This document shows, in pieces, positions 43,288 through 52,785 of a stretch of DNA of 64,000 nucleotides. Source of the stretch: Trinickia violacea (GTDB lineage Bacteria > Pseudomonadota > Gammaproteobacteria > Burkholderiales > Burkholderiaceae); contig NZ_CP040078.1 in NCBI RefSeq assembly GCF_005280735.1, forward strand, positions 2,170,001 through 2,234,000. The letters run 5' to 3'. Each line of letters begins with the position of its first letter. Positions within the stretch are counted from its first letter, which is position 1. Both the position numbers and the translations under genes were made by a program. The notes below the pieces were generated by a model. That model worked only from the letters and a program-made list of their open reading frames with translations, did not search any database and was not told the DNA's origin.

Positions 43288-44934
43288 TCAGTTTCCCTTT
43301 GATGCCGCATTGGCGTTCGAGATGGGAGGCGCATCACTCGGCGTGCCACGCAGCAGGGCGTCGGGATGACGGCCGAGCAGGTCAATGAGGGTACGCAGCG
43401 AAGTGGCGGTGCGCTGCACCTCCTGGAGCGATTGCTGAAGGTTTTGCTGCAAGGGTGCGTCGGCGGCGAATGCGCCCTGTACCGCCCCAAGTGTCTGGTT
43501 GGTTTGCCGGAGGGTTTGCGTTGCGGCGGGCATTACCTGTCCGTTGACCTGCCGCAGCGTTTCGTCCAGATCCGCCAATGCAGTGTCGAGGTGGCGGCCA
43601 ATGGAATCGAGCGGCATTTTCTCGACCTTGGCGACGATGCTGGCGATCTGGTCCTGCATGTGTTCGAAGCCTCCGCTCACGGTGGGAAGCGTCAGCGGGC
43701 GCGCAGCGATGTCGAAAGTGGCTGCCGGCGCATTGGGCACGAATTCCAGCGAAATGTAGAGCTGGCCCGTGAGCAGGTTCCCCGAGCGCGCCTGGGCACG
43801 CAGGCCGTGCTGGACCAAGCCGGCTATAAACTGGGCCGCCTGTTGCTCGGCGTCGCCGCTGTACTTCGGTAACTGTTCAGGCGGTTTCCCCAAGCGGCTC
43901 GGATACACCACGATGTCGACGACCGACGGGAAACGATGTTTAGCCGCGTCGTAATCGAGATGCAGCGACACCACTCGGCCGATGTTCAGTCCGGAGAACT
44001 CCACCGGCGCACCTACCGTGAGACCGCGCAGAGACTGTTCGAAGTGCAACCTTATGTACTGGCCGGGACCATCCGGCGGGGCCATCGCGGCTTGCTCGTC
44101 CTTTGCCAGCTCGTAGCGGGTCTGGCTGGCGGCGGGTTGCTGACCGCCGCCGACTGGTGTGGCGAACGCGACGCCGCCCGCGATGACGGTGGCCAGCGAC
44201 TGGGTGTTGAGCTTCAGCCCGTCGGCGCCGAGCGACACGTCGACGCCGCTCGCGTTCCAGAAGCGCGTGCCGCTCGTGACGAAGCGGTCGTAGGGCGCGT
44301 CGACGAACACCTCGAGGTCGATGCCGCGACCGGCGGCATCGAGCCGGTACGATGCGACGCGGCCGACCTGGATGCGGTGAAAGTAGACCGGCGAGCCGAT
44401 ATCGAGGGAGCCGAGATCGTCGGCGTGGATCGCGAAGCTCTTGCCGGGCATTCCATTGATCACCGTTGGTGGCGTCTCCAGCCCCGTGAACACCCGGCCC
44501 GGGCGCTGCGACGTGCCCTTGTCCACGCCGATGTAGGCGCCGGAAAGCAGTGTGTCGATGCCCGACACGCCGCCCAATCCGATGCGCGGGCGCACGACCC
44601 AGAAGCGCGTATCGGCGCGCGCCACGCTCTGCGCGCTCTTGTTCAGCGCGACGGCCGCGATCACGTGCGAGCCGTCCTCGCTCAGGGCGATGGAGGTCAC
44701 GGTCCCGATCGCCACGTCCTTGTACTTCACCTGCGTTTTGCCCGCTTCGAGGCCTGTCGCGCTCTGGAAGGCGATCGATATCGTCGGCCCGGCCGACAGC
44801 CACGCGTGGAGCAGCAGCGACAGCCCGATCAGCGCGGCAACCATCGGCACCAGCCAGACCGGAGAAACGCGCCGCCGACGCCGGATCACCGCGGGCAAGC
44901 CCGGCTCGGGCTGTGGTTCGGGGAGGTCGCTCAT
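43288..44934 (-). CDS. pqiB: PqiB, MCE-domain inter-membrane lipid-transport protein
   Basis: This 548-residue protein (E. coli PqiB is 546) has one N-terminal helix (about residues 25-45) and three MCE domains beginning near 50, 165 and 290 (GLEAGKTQVKYKDVAIG, DLGSLDIGSPVYFHRIQVG, LTVGAPVEFSGLNIGRV), then a long C-terminal coiled coil with heptad LRQTNQTLGAVQGAF. In the known system a hexamer forms a tube that carries phospholipids across the periplasm. Its ATG overlaps the stop of pqiA part 2. Confidence 0.95.
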   Translation of the reverse strand: MSDLPEPQPEPGLPAVIRRRRRVSPVWLVPMVAALIGLSLLLHAWLSAGPTISIAFQSATGLEAGKTQVKYKDVAIGTVTSIALSEDGSHVIAAVALNKSAQSVARADTRFWVVRPRIGLGGVSGIDTLLSGAYIGVDKGTSQRPGRVFTGLETPPTVINGMPGKSFAIHADDLGSLDIGSPVYFHRIQVGRVASYRLDAAGRGIDLEVFVDAPYDRFVTSGTRFWNASGVDVSLGADGLKLNTQSLATVIAGGVAFATPVGGGQQPAASQTRYELAKDEQAAMAPPDGPGQYIRLHFEQSLRGLTVGAPVEFSGLNIGRVVSLHLDYDAAKHRFPSVVDIVVYPSRLGKPPEQLPKYSGDAEQQAAQFIAGLVQHGLRAQARSGNLLTGQLYISLEFVPNAPAATFDIAARPLTLPTVSGGFEHMQDQIASIVAKVEKMPLDSIGRHLDTALADLDETLRQVNGQVMPAATQTLRQTNQTLGAVQGAFAADAPLQQNLQQSLQEVQRTATSLRTLIDLLGRHPDALLRGTPSDAPPISNANAASKGN

Positions 44935-45554
44935 GTCTTTTTGCTGTCCCAGGTCAGACGAGGATCGAATTGCATGGCCGAGAGCATGGTCAGGATCACC
45001 ATGCCGCCGAAAAAGAGAATGCCGGGGCGCGGCTCCACGACGGCGAAGGTCCGGAACTTGACGAGTGCGGCGACGAGGGCCACCACGAGGACGTCGAGCA
45101 TCGACCAATAGCCGACGAGCTCGACGAGGCGATGGAGCCTCGCGCGTTCGCGGCGCGCCCAGGGGCTGCCGCGCCGGGCCGTGAACAGCAGCAGGCCGAG
45201 GATCAGGAACTTCGCGCAGGGCACAGCCACGCTCGCGACGAAGATCACGAAGGCGATCCCATAGGCGCCATGCGCCCAGAACGCGAGGACGCCTTGCAGG
45301 ATGGTGCTGTCGCTGCCGCGGTTCAGCATGACGGTGTACATCACCGGCATGGTGTTGGCGGGGATGTAGAAAATGATTCCGGCCAGCAGGAACGCGAAGG
45401 CGCGCTCGATGCTGCCGGGCCGGCGGCGATGCAGCGGGGCGCCGCAGCGCGGGCATCGCGCATCGGCATGGCTGCCGTCCGATGCCTCGCTGACGAGACC
45501 GCATGCGTGGCAGCCGAGCACGCCGAGCTCATGGGCGCGGGGGTGTGGATTCAT
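44931..45554 (-). CDS. pqiA: paraquat-inducible protein A, second half (PqiA domain 2)
   Basis: A 207-residue membrane protein holding the second PqiA domain. It starts with a zinc-ribbon (CHACG, then CPRCG near residues 15-38) and has four helices (AFLLAGIIFYIPANTMPVMY). The E. coli PqiA is one protein of about 417 residues with two such domains; here the domains are separate genes with ATGA overlap. It forms the inner-membrane part of the lipid-transport system. Confidence 0.92.
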   Translation of the reverse strand: MNPHPRAHELGVLGCHACGLVSEASDGSHADARCPRCGAPLHRRRPGSIERAFAFLLAGIIFYIPANTMPVMYTVMLNRGSDSTILQGVLAFWAHGAYGIAFVIFVASVAVPCAKFLILGLLLFTARRGSPWARRERARLHRLVELVGYWSMLDVLVVALVAALVKFRTFAVVEPRPGILFFGGMVILTMLSAMQFDPRLTWDSKKT

Positions 45555-46165
45555 GCTTGCCCGCCGCGCTCTGCCAGGTCCCACAGTTGCTGGACGTCGC
45601 GACGGGCGATCAGCGTGATGAGGACCATCAACGCCGCAACGGCCCAGACCCCGACGCCCGGCGCGACGCTCAGATAGCCCGAGAGCTTGACGATCGACAC
45701 GAGGACGCCGAGCAGCGCCACCTCGACCATGCTCCACGGCTGCAACGCGGCGAGCAGCCTGATCGCCGCGGCGAACCCGGGGGCCTTGCGGCCGGCGCGC
45801 GCGTAAGCGAGCACCCATGCGAGAAGCGCGATCTGCAAGAAGGGCACGACGATGATGAACATTGCCGCCGGCAACGCCATGGGCGCCGAAGCGCCGTGCG
45901 CCAGCGCCACGACGGACTGCCAAAGCGTCGCTTCGCTGTGCAGGCCGTGCAGATCGATCAGGATCAGCGGACAGACATTGGCGATCGCAAAGACGATGGC
46001 CGCGGCCGCCGTCAGCGCGAGCCACCCGTCGATGTCCGCTCGGTTCGCGCCATGCAGCGTGGCCTCGCAGGTTTCGCAGCGCGCCGTTTCGCCGGCTGCG
46101 AGGCGAGGGCGCCGGTAGACCGTGTCGCAATCGCGGCACACGATGAGATGTGGGAAGGTTTTCAT
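45551..46165 (-). CDS. pqiA: paraquat-inducible protein A, first half (PqiA domain 1)
   Basis: A 204-residue protein with zinc-ribbon cysteines CRDCDTVYRRP and CETCEA (residues about 10-32) and the first PqiA domain with helices such as VFAIANVCPLILIDL. Its stop overlaps the start of the second half by ATGA, and its own ATG overlaps the end of the RND permease gene. The split is typical of beta-proteobacteria. Confidence 0.92.
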   Translation of the reverse strand: MKTFPHLIVCRDCDTVYRRPRLAAGETARCETCEATLHGANRADIDGWLALTAAAAIVFAIANVCPLILIDLHGLHSEATLWQSVVALAHGASAPMALPAAMFIIVVPFLQIALLAWVLAYARAGRKAPGFAAAIRLLAALQPWSMVEVALLGVLVSIVKLSGYLSVAPGVGVWAVAALMVLITLIARRDVQQLWDLAERGGQA

Positions 46166-49100
46166 GGCGCGGCCGTATCCTTCGCTAAAGCGGCTTCCCG
46201 CACCCCCGTGGCGTGCCTGAACCGGCGGCGCAACCACCGTTCCAGATCGTCCACGTAAGTGAAGATCACCGGAATCACGATCAGGCTCAGCAACGTGGAG
46301 GCGAGCAAGCCGCCGATCACGACGATCGCCATCGGCTGGCGGAAGCTCGGGTCCGCCCCGAGGCCGAGCGCGTTCGGCAGCATGCCGGCGCCCATGGCGA
46401 TGGTCGTCATCAGGATCGGGCGAGCCCGTTTGTGGCAGGCGTCCATCAACGCCTCCATCCGGCCCAGGCCGCGTTCGTGCCGCGCGACGACGGCATACTC
46501 GACGAGCAGGATCGAATTCTTGGTCACGATGCCCATCAGCATCAAGAGGCCGATCAGCGCCGGCATCGAGAAGCTCATGCGGGCGACCAGCAGCGAGAAC
46601 AGGGCCCCGCCGATCGACAACGGCAACGCGCAGAGGATCGTGGCCGGCTGCAGGAAATCGTGGAACAGGACCACGAGCACCGCGTACACGCAGAAGATGC
46701 CGATCGCCATGGCGAGGCCGAAGCTGTCGAACAGCTCGCCCATGTGCTGCACCTCGCCTTGCTGCACCTCGCGCACGCTGGCGGGCAGATGCCGGAGCGC
46801 CGGCAGCCGATGCGCTTCCTGGTTGACTTCGCCGAGCGTGCGTCCGTTCAGCTCGACCGAGAGCGTGATGTTGCGATCGCGATCCATCCGGTCGATCTGC
46901 GACGGTCCGCTGCCGATCGAGAGCGTGCCCACCGAGGCCAGCGTCACGCTTCCGTGCGTGCCGGCGACGCGCAGCTGGCCAATGGCATCGAGATCCTGAC
47001 GCAGCGCCGGATCGAGACGGGCACGAATGGCAACCTGCCGATCGGGAAGATTGAGCTTGGGCAACGATGTCGAGTAGTCGCCGTAGGTGCCGATGCGCAC
47101 GGCGTCGGCGGCGGCCTCGGCCGTCACGCCGAGGGCGGCGGCGCGCGCCGGGTCGATCCGGAACTGCACTTCGGGGCGCTGCAGCGCCGCGCTCGACGTG
47201 ACGTTGCCGATGCCGTGCAGCGTGCGCAACTGCTTTTCCAGTTCGGCCGCCGAGGCGTCGAGCGAAGCCGTATCGCTGCCGGCCAGCGTGATTTGCAGCT
47301 TTTCGCCGTTGCCGCCGTTGTTCACCGATACGCGCACGCCGGGCAGGTCGCGCAGTTGCGCGCGAATCGCGTCTTCCACCTGCGATTGCTTCAAGCTGCG
47401 CGCGCTGCGCGGGACCAGGTCGACGATCAGCGTCGAGCTGCGCACATCGGAGGTGCTGCTGCTGCCGCCTATCGGATCGCTGCCGCCGCCGGCGCTTCCG
47501 ACCGAGGCGAAGACGCCCTTCACCTCGGGCAAGCTGCCGATCAGCGTGTCGGCGCGAAGGGCAGTGGCGCGGCTCGCTTCGAGCGTGCTGCCCGGTGCCT
47601 GCTCGAGCTTGACCTGGGTCTGCGACTTGTCCTGCGACGGCAGGAAGCCGGTCTTCAGCGCGCCGATCGCCGCAAAGGAGACCAGCAGGAACAGGCCGAC
47701 TACCGCCATGGTGCGGCTCCGCTTGCCGAGGCAGGCCCGCACCCAGCCCAGATAGCGCTTCATCAGCGGGCCGTCGTGATCGACGTGGCTGGCCGCCTTC
47801 ATCAGGTAAGCGGCCATCATCGGCGTGAGCAGGCGCGCGACCAAGAGCGAGATCAGCACGGCCACCGACGCGGTCACCCCGAACTGCCGGAAGATCAGCC
47901 CCGGAATGCCCGCCATGAATGCCGTCGGCAGGAACACCGCCACCAGCGTGAAGGTGGTGGCGATCACCGCGAGGCCGATTTCGTCGGCGGCTTCCATCGC
48001 GGCCTGAAACGGAGACTTGCCCATGCGCAGATGGCGCTCGATGTTCTCGATCTCGACGATCGCGTCGTCGACGAGAATGCCGATCACGAGCGACAGCGCC
48101 AGCAGCGTCACCGTGTTCAGCGTGTACCCGGCGAGGTACATGAAGCCGAAGGTCGGAATGATGGACAAAGGCAGCGCCGCCGCCGACACCAGCGTGGCCC
48201 GGCCGTCGCGCAGGAACCACCAGACCACGGCGATGGCGAGCAGCGCGCCCTCGATCAGCATGCTCATCGAGCCTTCGTAGTTGTCTTCGATGGGCGTGAC
48301 GGTGCTGCTCGCTTCCCTCAGCTGCACCTGCGGATGCGCCGCGGCGAACGCGGCCACGGCGCGGCGCAGGTCGTGCATCACGGTCACGTCCGAATTGCCC
48401 TTCGAGCGCGTGATCTGCACGCCGATGACGGGCTTGCCGTTCAGATAGGCATAGCTCGTGCGGTCCGCGGCGCCGTCATGGACGCGCGCGATCTGGTCGA
48501 GGCGCACGCGCCGGCCGTCGCCGGTGGCGATCGTCAAGGCCGCCACGTCCTGCACGGTGCCTACGCCGATCAGCGTGCGCGCCGACTGCCGCTGGCCGCC
48601 GATGTCGCCCTGTCCGCCCGAGCGGTCGCGCTGCATGGCCTTGAGCTGGACCGAGACCGTTTCCGCGGTCAAGTCGAGACCGGCCATCGTCGCCGGGTTC
48701 AGGTCGATCAGCACCTCGCGGTCGATGCCGCCGATCCGCTCGACCTTGGAGACGCCCTTGACCGAGAGCAGCGCCTTCGAGAGGTCGTTGTCGACGAACC
48801 AGGACAGGTCCTGCTCGTCCATCGACGTGGAAGCCGCCGTGTAGGTGACGAGCGCGGAGCCGGCCGAGTCGACTTTCGATACGGTCGGGGCTGCCATCTC
48901 GGCGGGCAGGTCGGCGCGCGCGCTGTCCACGGCGTTGCGCACTTCGCTCAACGCGGCCTGCGGGTCTTTTTCGAGCTTGAAGGTGACGCTGATGCTGACC
49001 GCGCCGTCGGTGATGGTCGTCGTGACGTGATCGAGCAGCGACAGCGAGGTCAGCTTGTCCTCGATCTTGCGGGCCACCTCGTTCTCCAATTGCGACGGCG

Positions 49101-49263
49101 CCGCGCCTTCGAGCGAGGCGGAGATCGTGATTGACGGCAGGTCCATGTCCGGGAAATCCTGCACCTGGAGCCGGTGGAAGCCCAGGAGGCCGAAGACGGT
49201 CAGCAGGATGAAGCAGAGCACCGCGGGTACGGGGTTGCGGATCGACCAGGAGGAGACGTTCAT
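46162..49263 (-). CDS. RND efflux permease (HAE1 family)
   Basis: A 1033-residue inner-membrane proton antiporter, the normal family length. Visible features: PVPAVLCFILLTVFG (TM1), two large periplasmic loops, and the TM4 proton-relay pair DD in VIGILVDDAIVEIENIERH near 405. The second half repeats the pattern (LIGLLMLMGIVTKNSILLVE). It works with the adaptor and outer-membrane factor encoded upstream. The stop codon overlaps the pqiA ATG, which ties efflux and lipid transport in one message. Confidence 0.95.
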   Translation of the reverse strand: MNVSSWSIRNPVPAVLCFILLTVFGLLGFHRLQVQDFPDMDLPSITISASLEGAAPSQLENEVARKIEDKLTSLSLLDHVTTTITDGAVSISVTFKLEKDPQAALSEVRNAVDSARADLPAEMAAPTVSKVDSAGSALVTYTAASTSMDEQDLSWFVDNDLSKALLSVKGVSKVERIGGIDREVLIDLNPATMAGLDLTAETVSVQLKAMQRDRSGGQGDIGGQRQSARTLIGVGTVQDVAALTIATGDGRRVRLDQIARVHDGAADRTSYAYLNGKPVIGVQITRSKGNSDVTVMHDLRRAVAAFAAAHPQVQLREASSTVTPIEDNYEGSMSMLIEGALLAIAVVWWFLRDGRATLVSAAALPLSIIPTFGFMYLAGYTLNTVTLLALSLVIGILVDDAIVEIENIERHLRMGKSPFQAAMEAADEIGLAVIATTFTLVAVFLPTAFMAGIPGLIFRQFGVTASVAVLISLLVARLLTPMMAAYLMKAASHVDHDGPLMKRYLGWVRACLGKRSRTMAVVGLFLLVSFAAIGALKTGFLPSQDKSQTQVKLEQAPGSTLEASRATALRADTLIGSLPEVKGVFASVGSAGGGSDPIGGSSSTSDVRSSTLIVDLVPRSARSLKQSQVEDAIRAQLRDLPGVRVSVNNGGNGEKLQITLAGSDTASLDASAAELEKQLRTLHGIGNVTSSAALQRPEVQFRIDPARAAALGVTAEAAADAVRIGTYGDYSTSLPKLNLPDRQVAIRARLDPALRQDLDAIGQLRVAGTHGSVTLASVGTLSIGSGPSQIDRMDRDRNITLSVELNGRTLGEVNQEAHRLPALRHLPASVREVQQGEVQHMGELFDSFGLAMAIGIFCVYAVLVVLFHDFLQPATILCALPLSIGGALFSLLVARMSFSMPALIGLLMLMGIVTKNSILLVEYAVVARHERGLGRMEALMDACHKRARPILMTTIAMGAGMLPNALGLGADPSFRQPMAIVVIGGLLASTLLSLIVIPVIFTYVDDLERWLRRRFRHATGVREAALAKDTAAP

Positions 49264-50408
49264 AGCGCGCCTCCTTGCGCCGCGCTGTTTGCCGCGGCGA
49301 GCGAGGCGAGCGCCTTCTGTTCCACCACCTTCACGCGCGAGCCGTCCGATAGAAAGCCGCCGCCGCTCGCCACGACGCGCATGTCGGCCGTGATCCCGGA
49401 GACGATTTCGCAGCGTCCGTCGCGATGGCGTCCGGCGACCACGGTGCGCCGTTCGACCGTCGCGCCATCGCGATTGAGCACGTAGACGTCGGTGCGGCCG
49501 TCGCGGGGCACGAGCGCCGCTTCGGGCAGCGTCAGCACCTGGACGTTGCCCAGTTCGATATCGCCGCTCGCGAACATGCCGGGCTGGGCGTCGTGTCCGT
49601 TCAGCGCGACGTAGACGATGGCGCGGCCGGTGTTGGTCGACAGCGTCGGCGACACCAATCGCACTTTGCCGTCGACCACCTTACCGTTCGGCAGCGTCAC
49701 GCTCGCGGACTGATCTGCATGGATGCGCGCCAATTGCTGCGCATCGACCTCGGCCTGCCATTCGATGCGTCCCTGGCGGATCAGCCGGAACAGCTCCGTG
49801 CCCGTGCTCACCACGTTGCCGAGCAAGGCCGAGCGCGATGAGACGATGCCGTCGTCGACCGCGACGATGCGCGTCTGCGACAAGGCGATGCGCTTGTTCT
49901 CCAGGTCCGCCTCGGCGGAGGCCAGCACGGCGCGGTCGACAGTCGCGGTGATGCGGTACTCGTCGAGCTTCTGCGCGGACAGGGCCCCGCTGTCGGCGGC
50001 CTGTCTCGATCGCTTCAGGTCGGACTCGGCCTGCTCCAGGTTGGCGCGGGCTTGCGCGACCGAGGCTTCCTGCTTTTGCAGGTCCGCGGTCGCCGTGGCG
50101 TCGGCGAGCCGAGCGAGCAGCTGGCCGCGCTTGACCTCGCTGCCGACGTCGGCCAGCACTTCGGTGATGCGCAGGCTGCCGGTCTCGGCGCCGATCACCG
50201 CCTCCTGCCAGGCAGCCGTGCTGCCGTTGGCCTCGATGGTGTCGGGCCATTGGCGGTACTGCGGCTCGACCACGCTGACGGTCAGTGCGGCGGGCGGCGT
50301 CTGCGTCCCGGCGCTGGCTCCGGAACCGGGCATCAGCCGCCAGGCGGCGATTCCGGCAACGATGATGAAGAAGGCTGCCAAGGCGGCCTTTGGACGACTC
50401 AGCTTCAC
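49260..50408 (-). CDS. RND periplasmic adaptor
   Basis: This 382-residue adaptor has an N-terminal helix (about 8-25), a lipoyl-like domain (AVIGAETGSLRITEVLADVGSEVKRGQLLARL, about 68-98), an alpha hairpin (LQKQEASVAQARANLEQAESDLKRSR) and a beta-barrel domain. It starts with GTG, which overlaps the stop of the OMF gene (GTGA) and has AAGGA upstream. It joins the RND permease to the outer-membrane duct. Confidence 0.92.
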   Translation of the reverse strand: MKLSRPKAALAAFFIIVAGIAAWRLMPGSGASAGTQTPPAALTVSVVEPQYRQWPDTIEANGSTAAWQEAVIGAETGSLRITEVLADVGSEVKRGQLLARLADATATADLQKQEASVAQARANLEQAESDLKRSRQAADSGALSAQKLDEYRITATVDRAVLASAEADLENKRIALSQTRIVAVDDGIVSSRSALLGNVVSTGTELFRLIRQGRIEWQAEVDAQQLARIHADQSASVTLPNGKVVDGKVRLVSPTLSTNTGRAIVYVALNGHDAQPGMFASGDIELGNVQVLTLPEAALVPRDGRTDVYVLNRDGATVERRTVVAGRHRDGRCEIVSGITADMRVVASGGGFLSDGSRVKVVEQKALASLAAANSAAQGGAL

Positions 50409-51919
50409 TGTGTGGTTCCTTGCGTGGTAGCGGCGGCGGGCGTGGTGGATAGGGTGGCCGTGGCGCTGGCGACCGGCGTCGCAGCGTCGTTGCTTTGCCA
50501 GCCGCCGCCCAGGGCCTTGTAAAGTGAGATCCAGCTGAGGACGCGGTCCCGCTGCAACTCGATATCGGTGATCTCGGCGCTGGTCAGCGAGCGGCGCGCC
50601 TGCTCCCGCGTCAGCAGCGTGTCGAAGCCGGTGTGCCAATTGGTTTCCATCGCGCTGTCGTAGCGGCGGTATTGCTCGACGGCGCGCTGCGCGTCGTCGC
50701 TGCGTCGCGCGGCGCCGTCGAGGTCGGTGAGCGCCACCTCGACTTCCCTGACTGCCGTGCGCACCGAGCTGCGATAGGCAGCCAGCTGCTCGTCGTAGCT
50801 GGCCTGCGCCGAATCGACGGCGGCCTTGCGCTTGCCCGCGTCGAACAACGGAATCGACAGGCTCGGCCCGAACGACCACGTCGACATCGGCGTGGTCAGG
50901 TTGGTGGCCGAGAGACCGATCGAGCCGGACAGCGACAAGCTCGGGAAACGATCGGCACGGGCTTGCCCGATGGAGGCATAGGCTTGGGCCAGTGCGCGCT
51001 CGGACGACGCCAGATCGGGCCGCTGGCGCACGAGGTCGGCAGGGGCGGACTGCACGCGGAACTCCGCGGGCCTCGGCAGCTCGGGCGCCTGCGGCCGATC
51101 GACGATGGCGCGCAGCGCCGGCTCGCCGGCGCCCGTGAGTTCGACGAGCGACTTGATCAGCTCGTCGCAGGTGACGCGCTGCTGCGTGGCCGACGCGTTG
51201 GCGCTGGCCGTGTTCGCTTGCGCGAGGTAGCCGTCGGAGGAGGGCGTCATGCCGGCGGCGACCGCCGCGAGCGTGGCTTTTTCGGTCTGCGCGTACGATG
51301 CCGCCGATTCCTCATAGGCGCGCACGAGCTGGCGGCATGCGCGGTACTGCACGTAGTCGTCGGCCACCTCGGCGGCGAGCGAGACGCGTGCGCCGTGCCA
51401 GTCGTCGATGCGCGATTGCAGCTGCGCTTGCGCCGATTCACGGCTCGAGCGCACCTTGCCGAACAAATCGAGTTCCCAGGAGGCGTCCAGCTCGCCGCTG
51501 CGCGTGGTCGCCAGGCTCGTCATCACTTCATTGCCGAACGACGCGGTGGACTTGGCCCGCGTGACCGACCCGCTGCCGGTCAGCGACGGCCACGCACCCG
51601 AGCTGTTGGAGACGAGCGTGGCGCGCGCCTCGTCGATGCGGGCCACGGCCTTCGCGAGCGTCGGGCTGTCGGTCTCGGCCGTGCGGATCAGTTCGGCAAC
51701 CGCTGGGTCGTCGAAGCGGCGCCACCAGTCGACGAGGTTGTCCACGCTGCCGCCGTGCGGCAGCTCGGCCTGCCAGCCGGTGGCCTCGACCACCTTCGGC
51801 GCCTGGTAAGGCGGCTGCAATGCGCAGGCGCACAGCGCGAGGCAACTGCTCGCGATCGCAGCGGCGAGCCACGCGCGGCGGCGCCGAGGTGGCTTCCGCT
51901 GGGGTTCCATTCGGTTCAA
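50405..51919 (-). CDS. outer-membrane efflux lipoprotein, NodT/OprM family (RND partner)
   Basis: A 504-residue OMF. The start is TTG, with GGGAG 6 nt upstream; the nearest ATG (three codons in) is too far from that box. The leader ends in LALCAC, giving a candidate lipobox. OEP repeats show WELDLFGKVRSS and SIPLFDAGKRKAA, and the C-terminus has YKALGGGWQ, as in the other OMF at 7595. It is the first gene of the seven-gene efflux/Pqi run, divergent from a two-component system. Confidence 0.92.
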   Translation of the reverse strand: MNRMEPQRKPPRRRRAWLAAAIASSCLALCACALQPPYQAPKVVEATGWQAELPHGGSVDNLVDWWRRFDDPAVAELIRTAETDSPTLAKAVARIDEARATLVSNSSGAWPSLTGSGSVTRAKSTASFGNEVMTSLATTRSGELDASWELDLFGKVRSSRESAQAQLQSRIDDWHGARVSLAAEVADDYVQYRACRQLVRAYEESAASYAQTEKATLAAVAAGMTPSSDGYLAQANTASANASATQQRVTCDELIKSLVELTGAGEPALRAIVDRPQAPELPRPAEFRVQSAPADLVRQRPDLASSERALAQAYASIGQARADRFPSLSLSGSIGLSATNLTTPMSTWSFGPSLSIPLFDAGKRKAAVDSAQASYDEQLAAYRSSVRTAVREVEVALTDLDGAARRSDDAQRAVEQYRRYDSAMETNWHTGFDTLLTREQARRSLTSAEITDIELQRDRVLSWISLYKALGGGWQSNDAATPVASATATLSTTPAAATTQGTTQ

Positions 51920-52060
51920 TACACGCTCCCTGGCCCATTTCGGGCCGACGAGCGTTATTGTCCGGAGCCGATGATCCAGCGCGGTATGGCGAGGTTAAGT
52001 TGGGTAAATTTCGGCCCGAAAGGCTTTCTCGCGCGCTGCCGCCTGCGCCATACTGGCCTC

Positions 52061-52771
52061 ATGATGACCCTCGATCGATCCGCCATGACGCAGGTGCTGC
52101 TCGTCGACGACGACGCCGAACTGACCGCGATGCTGGTGCAATACCTTGCCCACGAAGGCTTTGCCGCCGAGGTCGCGCACGATGGGGAAGACGGCGTGGC
52201 CCGCGCGCTGTCGGGGCGCTTTGCGATTGTCGTGCTCGACGTGATGATGCCGCGCCTGTCGGGCATCGACGCGCTGCGCCGCATTCGCGCAACGAGCCGC
52301 GTGCCGGTGCTGATGCTGACGGCGCGCGGCGACGACATCGACCGCATCTCCGGCCTCAACCTCGGCGCCGACGACTATGTTCCGAAGCCTTGCACACCGG
52401 GCGAACTGGTCGCGCGGCTGCGGGCCATTCTGCGCCGCGCGTCCGGCACGGGAGCGGCGGGCGCCGGCGGACCGGTCCAGGCGGGACCGCTGGTGCTTTG
52501 GACGTCCAGCCGCAGCGCCACTTGGCAAGGCACGCCGCTCGAATTGACCGGCACGGAGTTCAGCCTCGTCGAAATTCTGGCGAGGCACGCCGGGCGGCTC
52601 GTCAGCAAGGAAGAGATCTCGCAGCAGGCGTTCGGCCGGCCGCTCGCGCGCTTCGACCGTCGAATCGACGTGCACATCAGCAGCATCCGGCAGAAGCTCG
52701 GCCAACGCCCCGACGGGCAGCCGTGGATCGTCAGCGTGCGCGGCATGGGCTATCAGCTCCTCACCGATTGA
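52061..52771 (+). CDS. OmpR-family response regulator
   Basis: A 236-residue response regulator. The receiver has acidic VDDD (about 15-18), phospho-acceptor D60 (IVVLDVMMPRLSG) and a lysine in YVPKPCTPGEL. The C-terminal winged helix has ELTGTEFSLVEILARHAGRLVSKEEI and DVHISSIRQKLG. The first of two adjacent ATGs is used; another at 52085 is possible. It is 141 bp from the divergent efflux operon and 14 bp from the kinase gene. Confidence 0.95.
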   Translation: MMTLDRSAMTQVLLVDDDAELTAMLVQYLAHEGFAAEVAHDGEDGVARALSGRFAIVVLDVMMPRLSGIDALRRIRATSRVPVLMLTARGDDIDRISGLNLGADDYVPKPCTPGELVARLRAILRRASGTGAAGAGGPVQAGPLVLWTSSRSATWQGTPLELTGTEFSLVEILARHAGRLVSKEEISQQAFGRPLARFDRRIDVHISSIRQKLGQRPDGQPWIVSVRGMGYQLLTD

Positions 52772-52785
52772 AGACGGACTGAACC

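Noticed and set aside
46213..49134. Open frame of 973 codons antisense to the RND permease
   Set aside because: Low-complexity Arg/Gln/His-rich translation with no domain; shadow of the permease gene.
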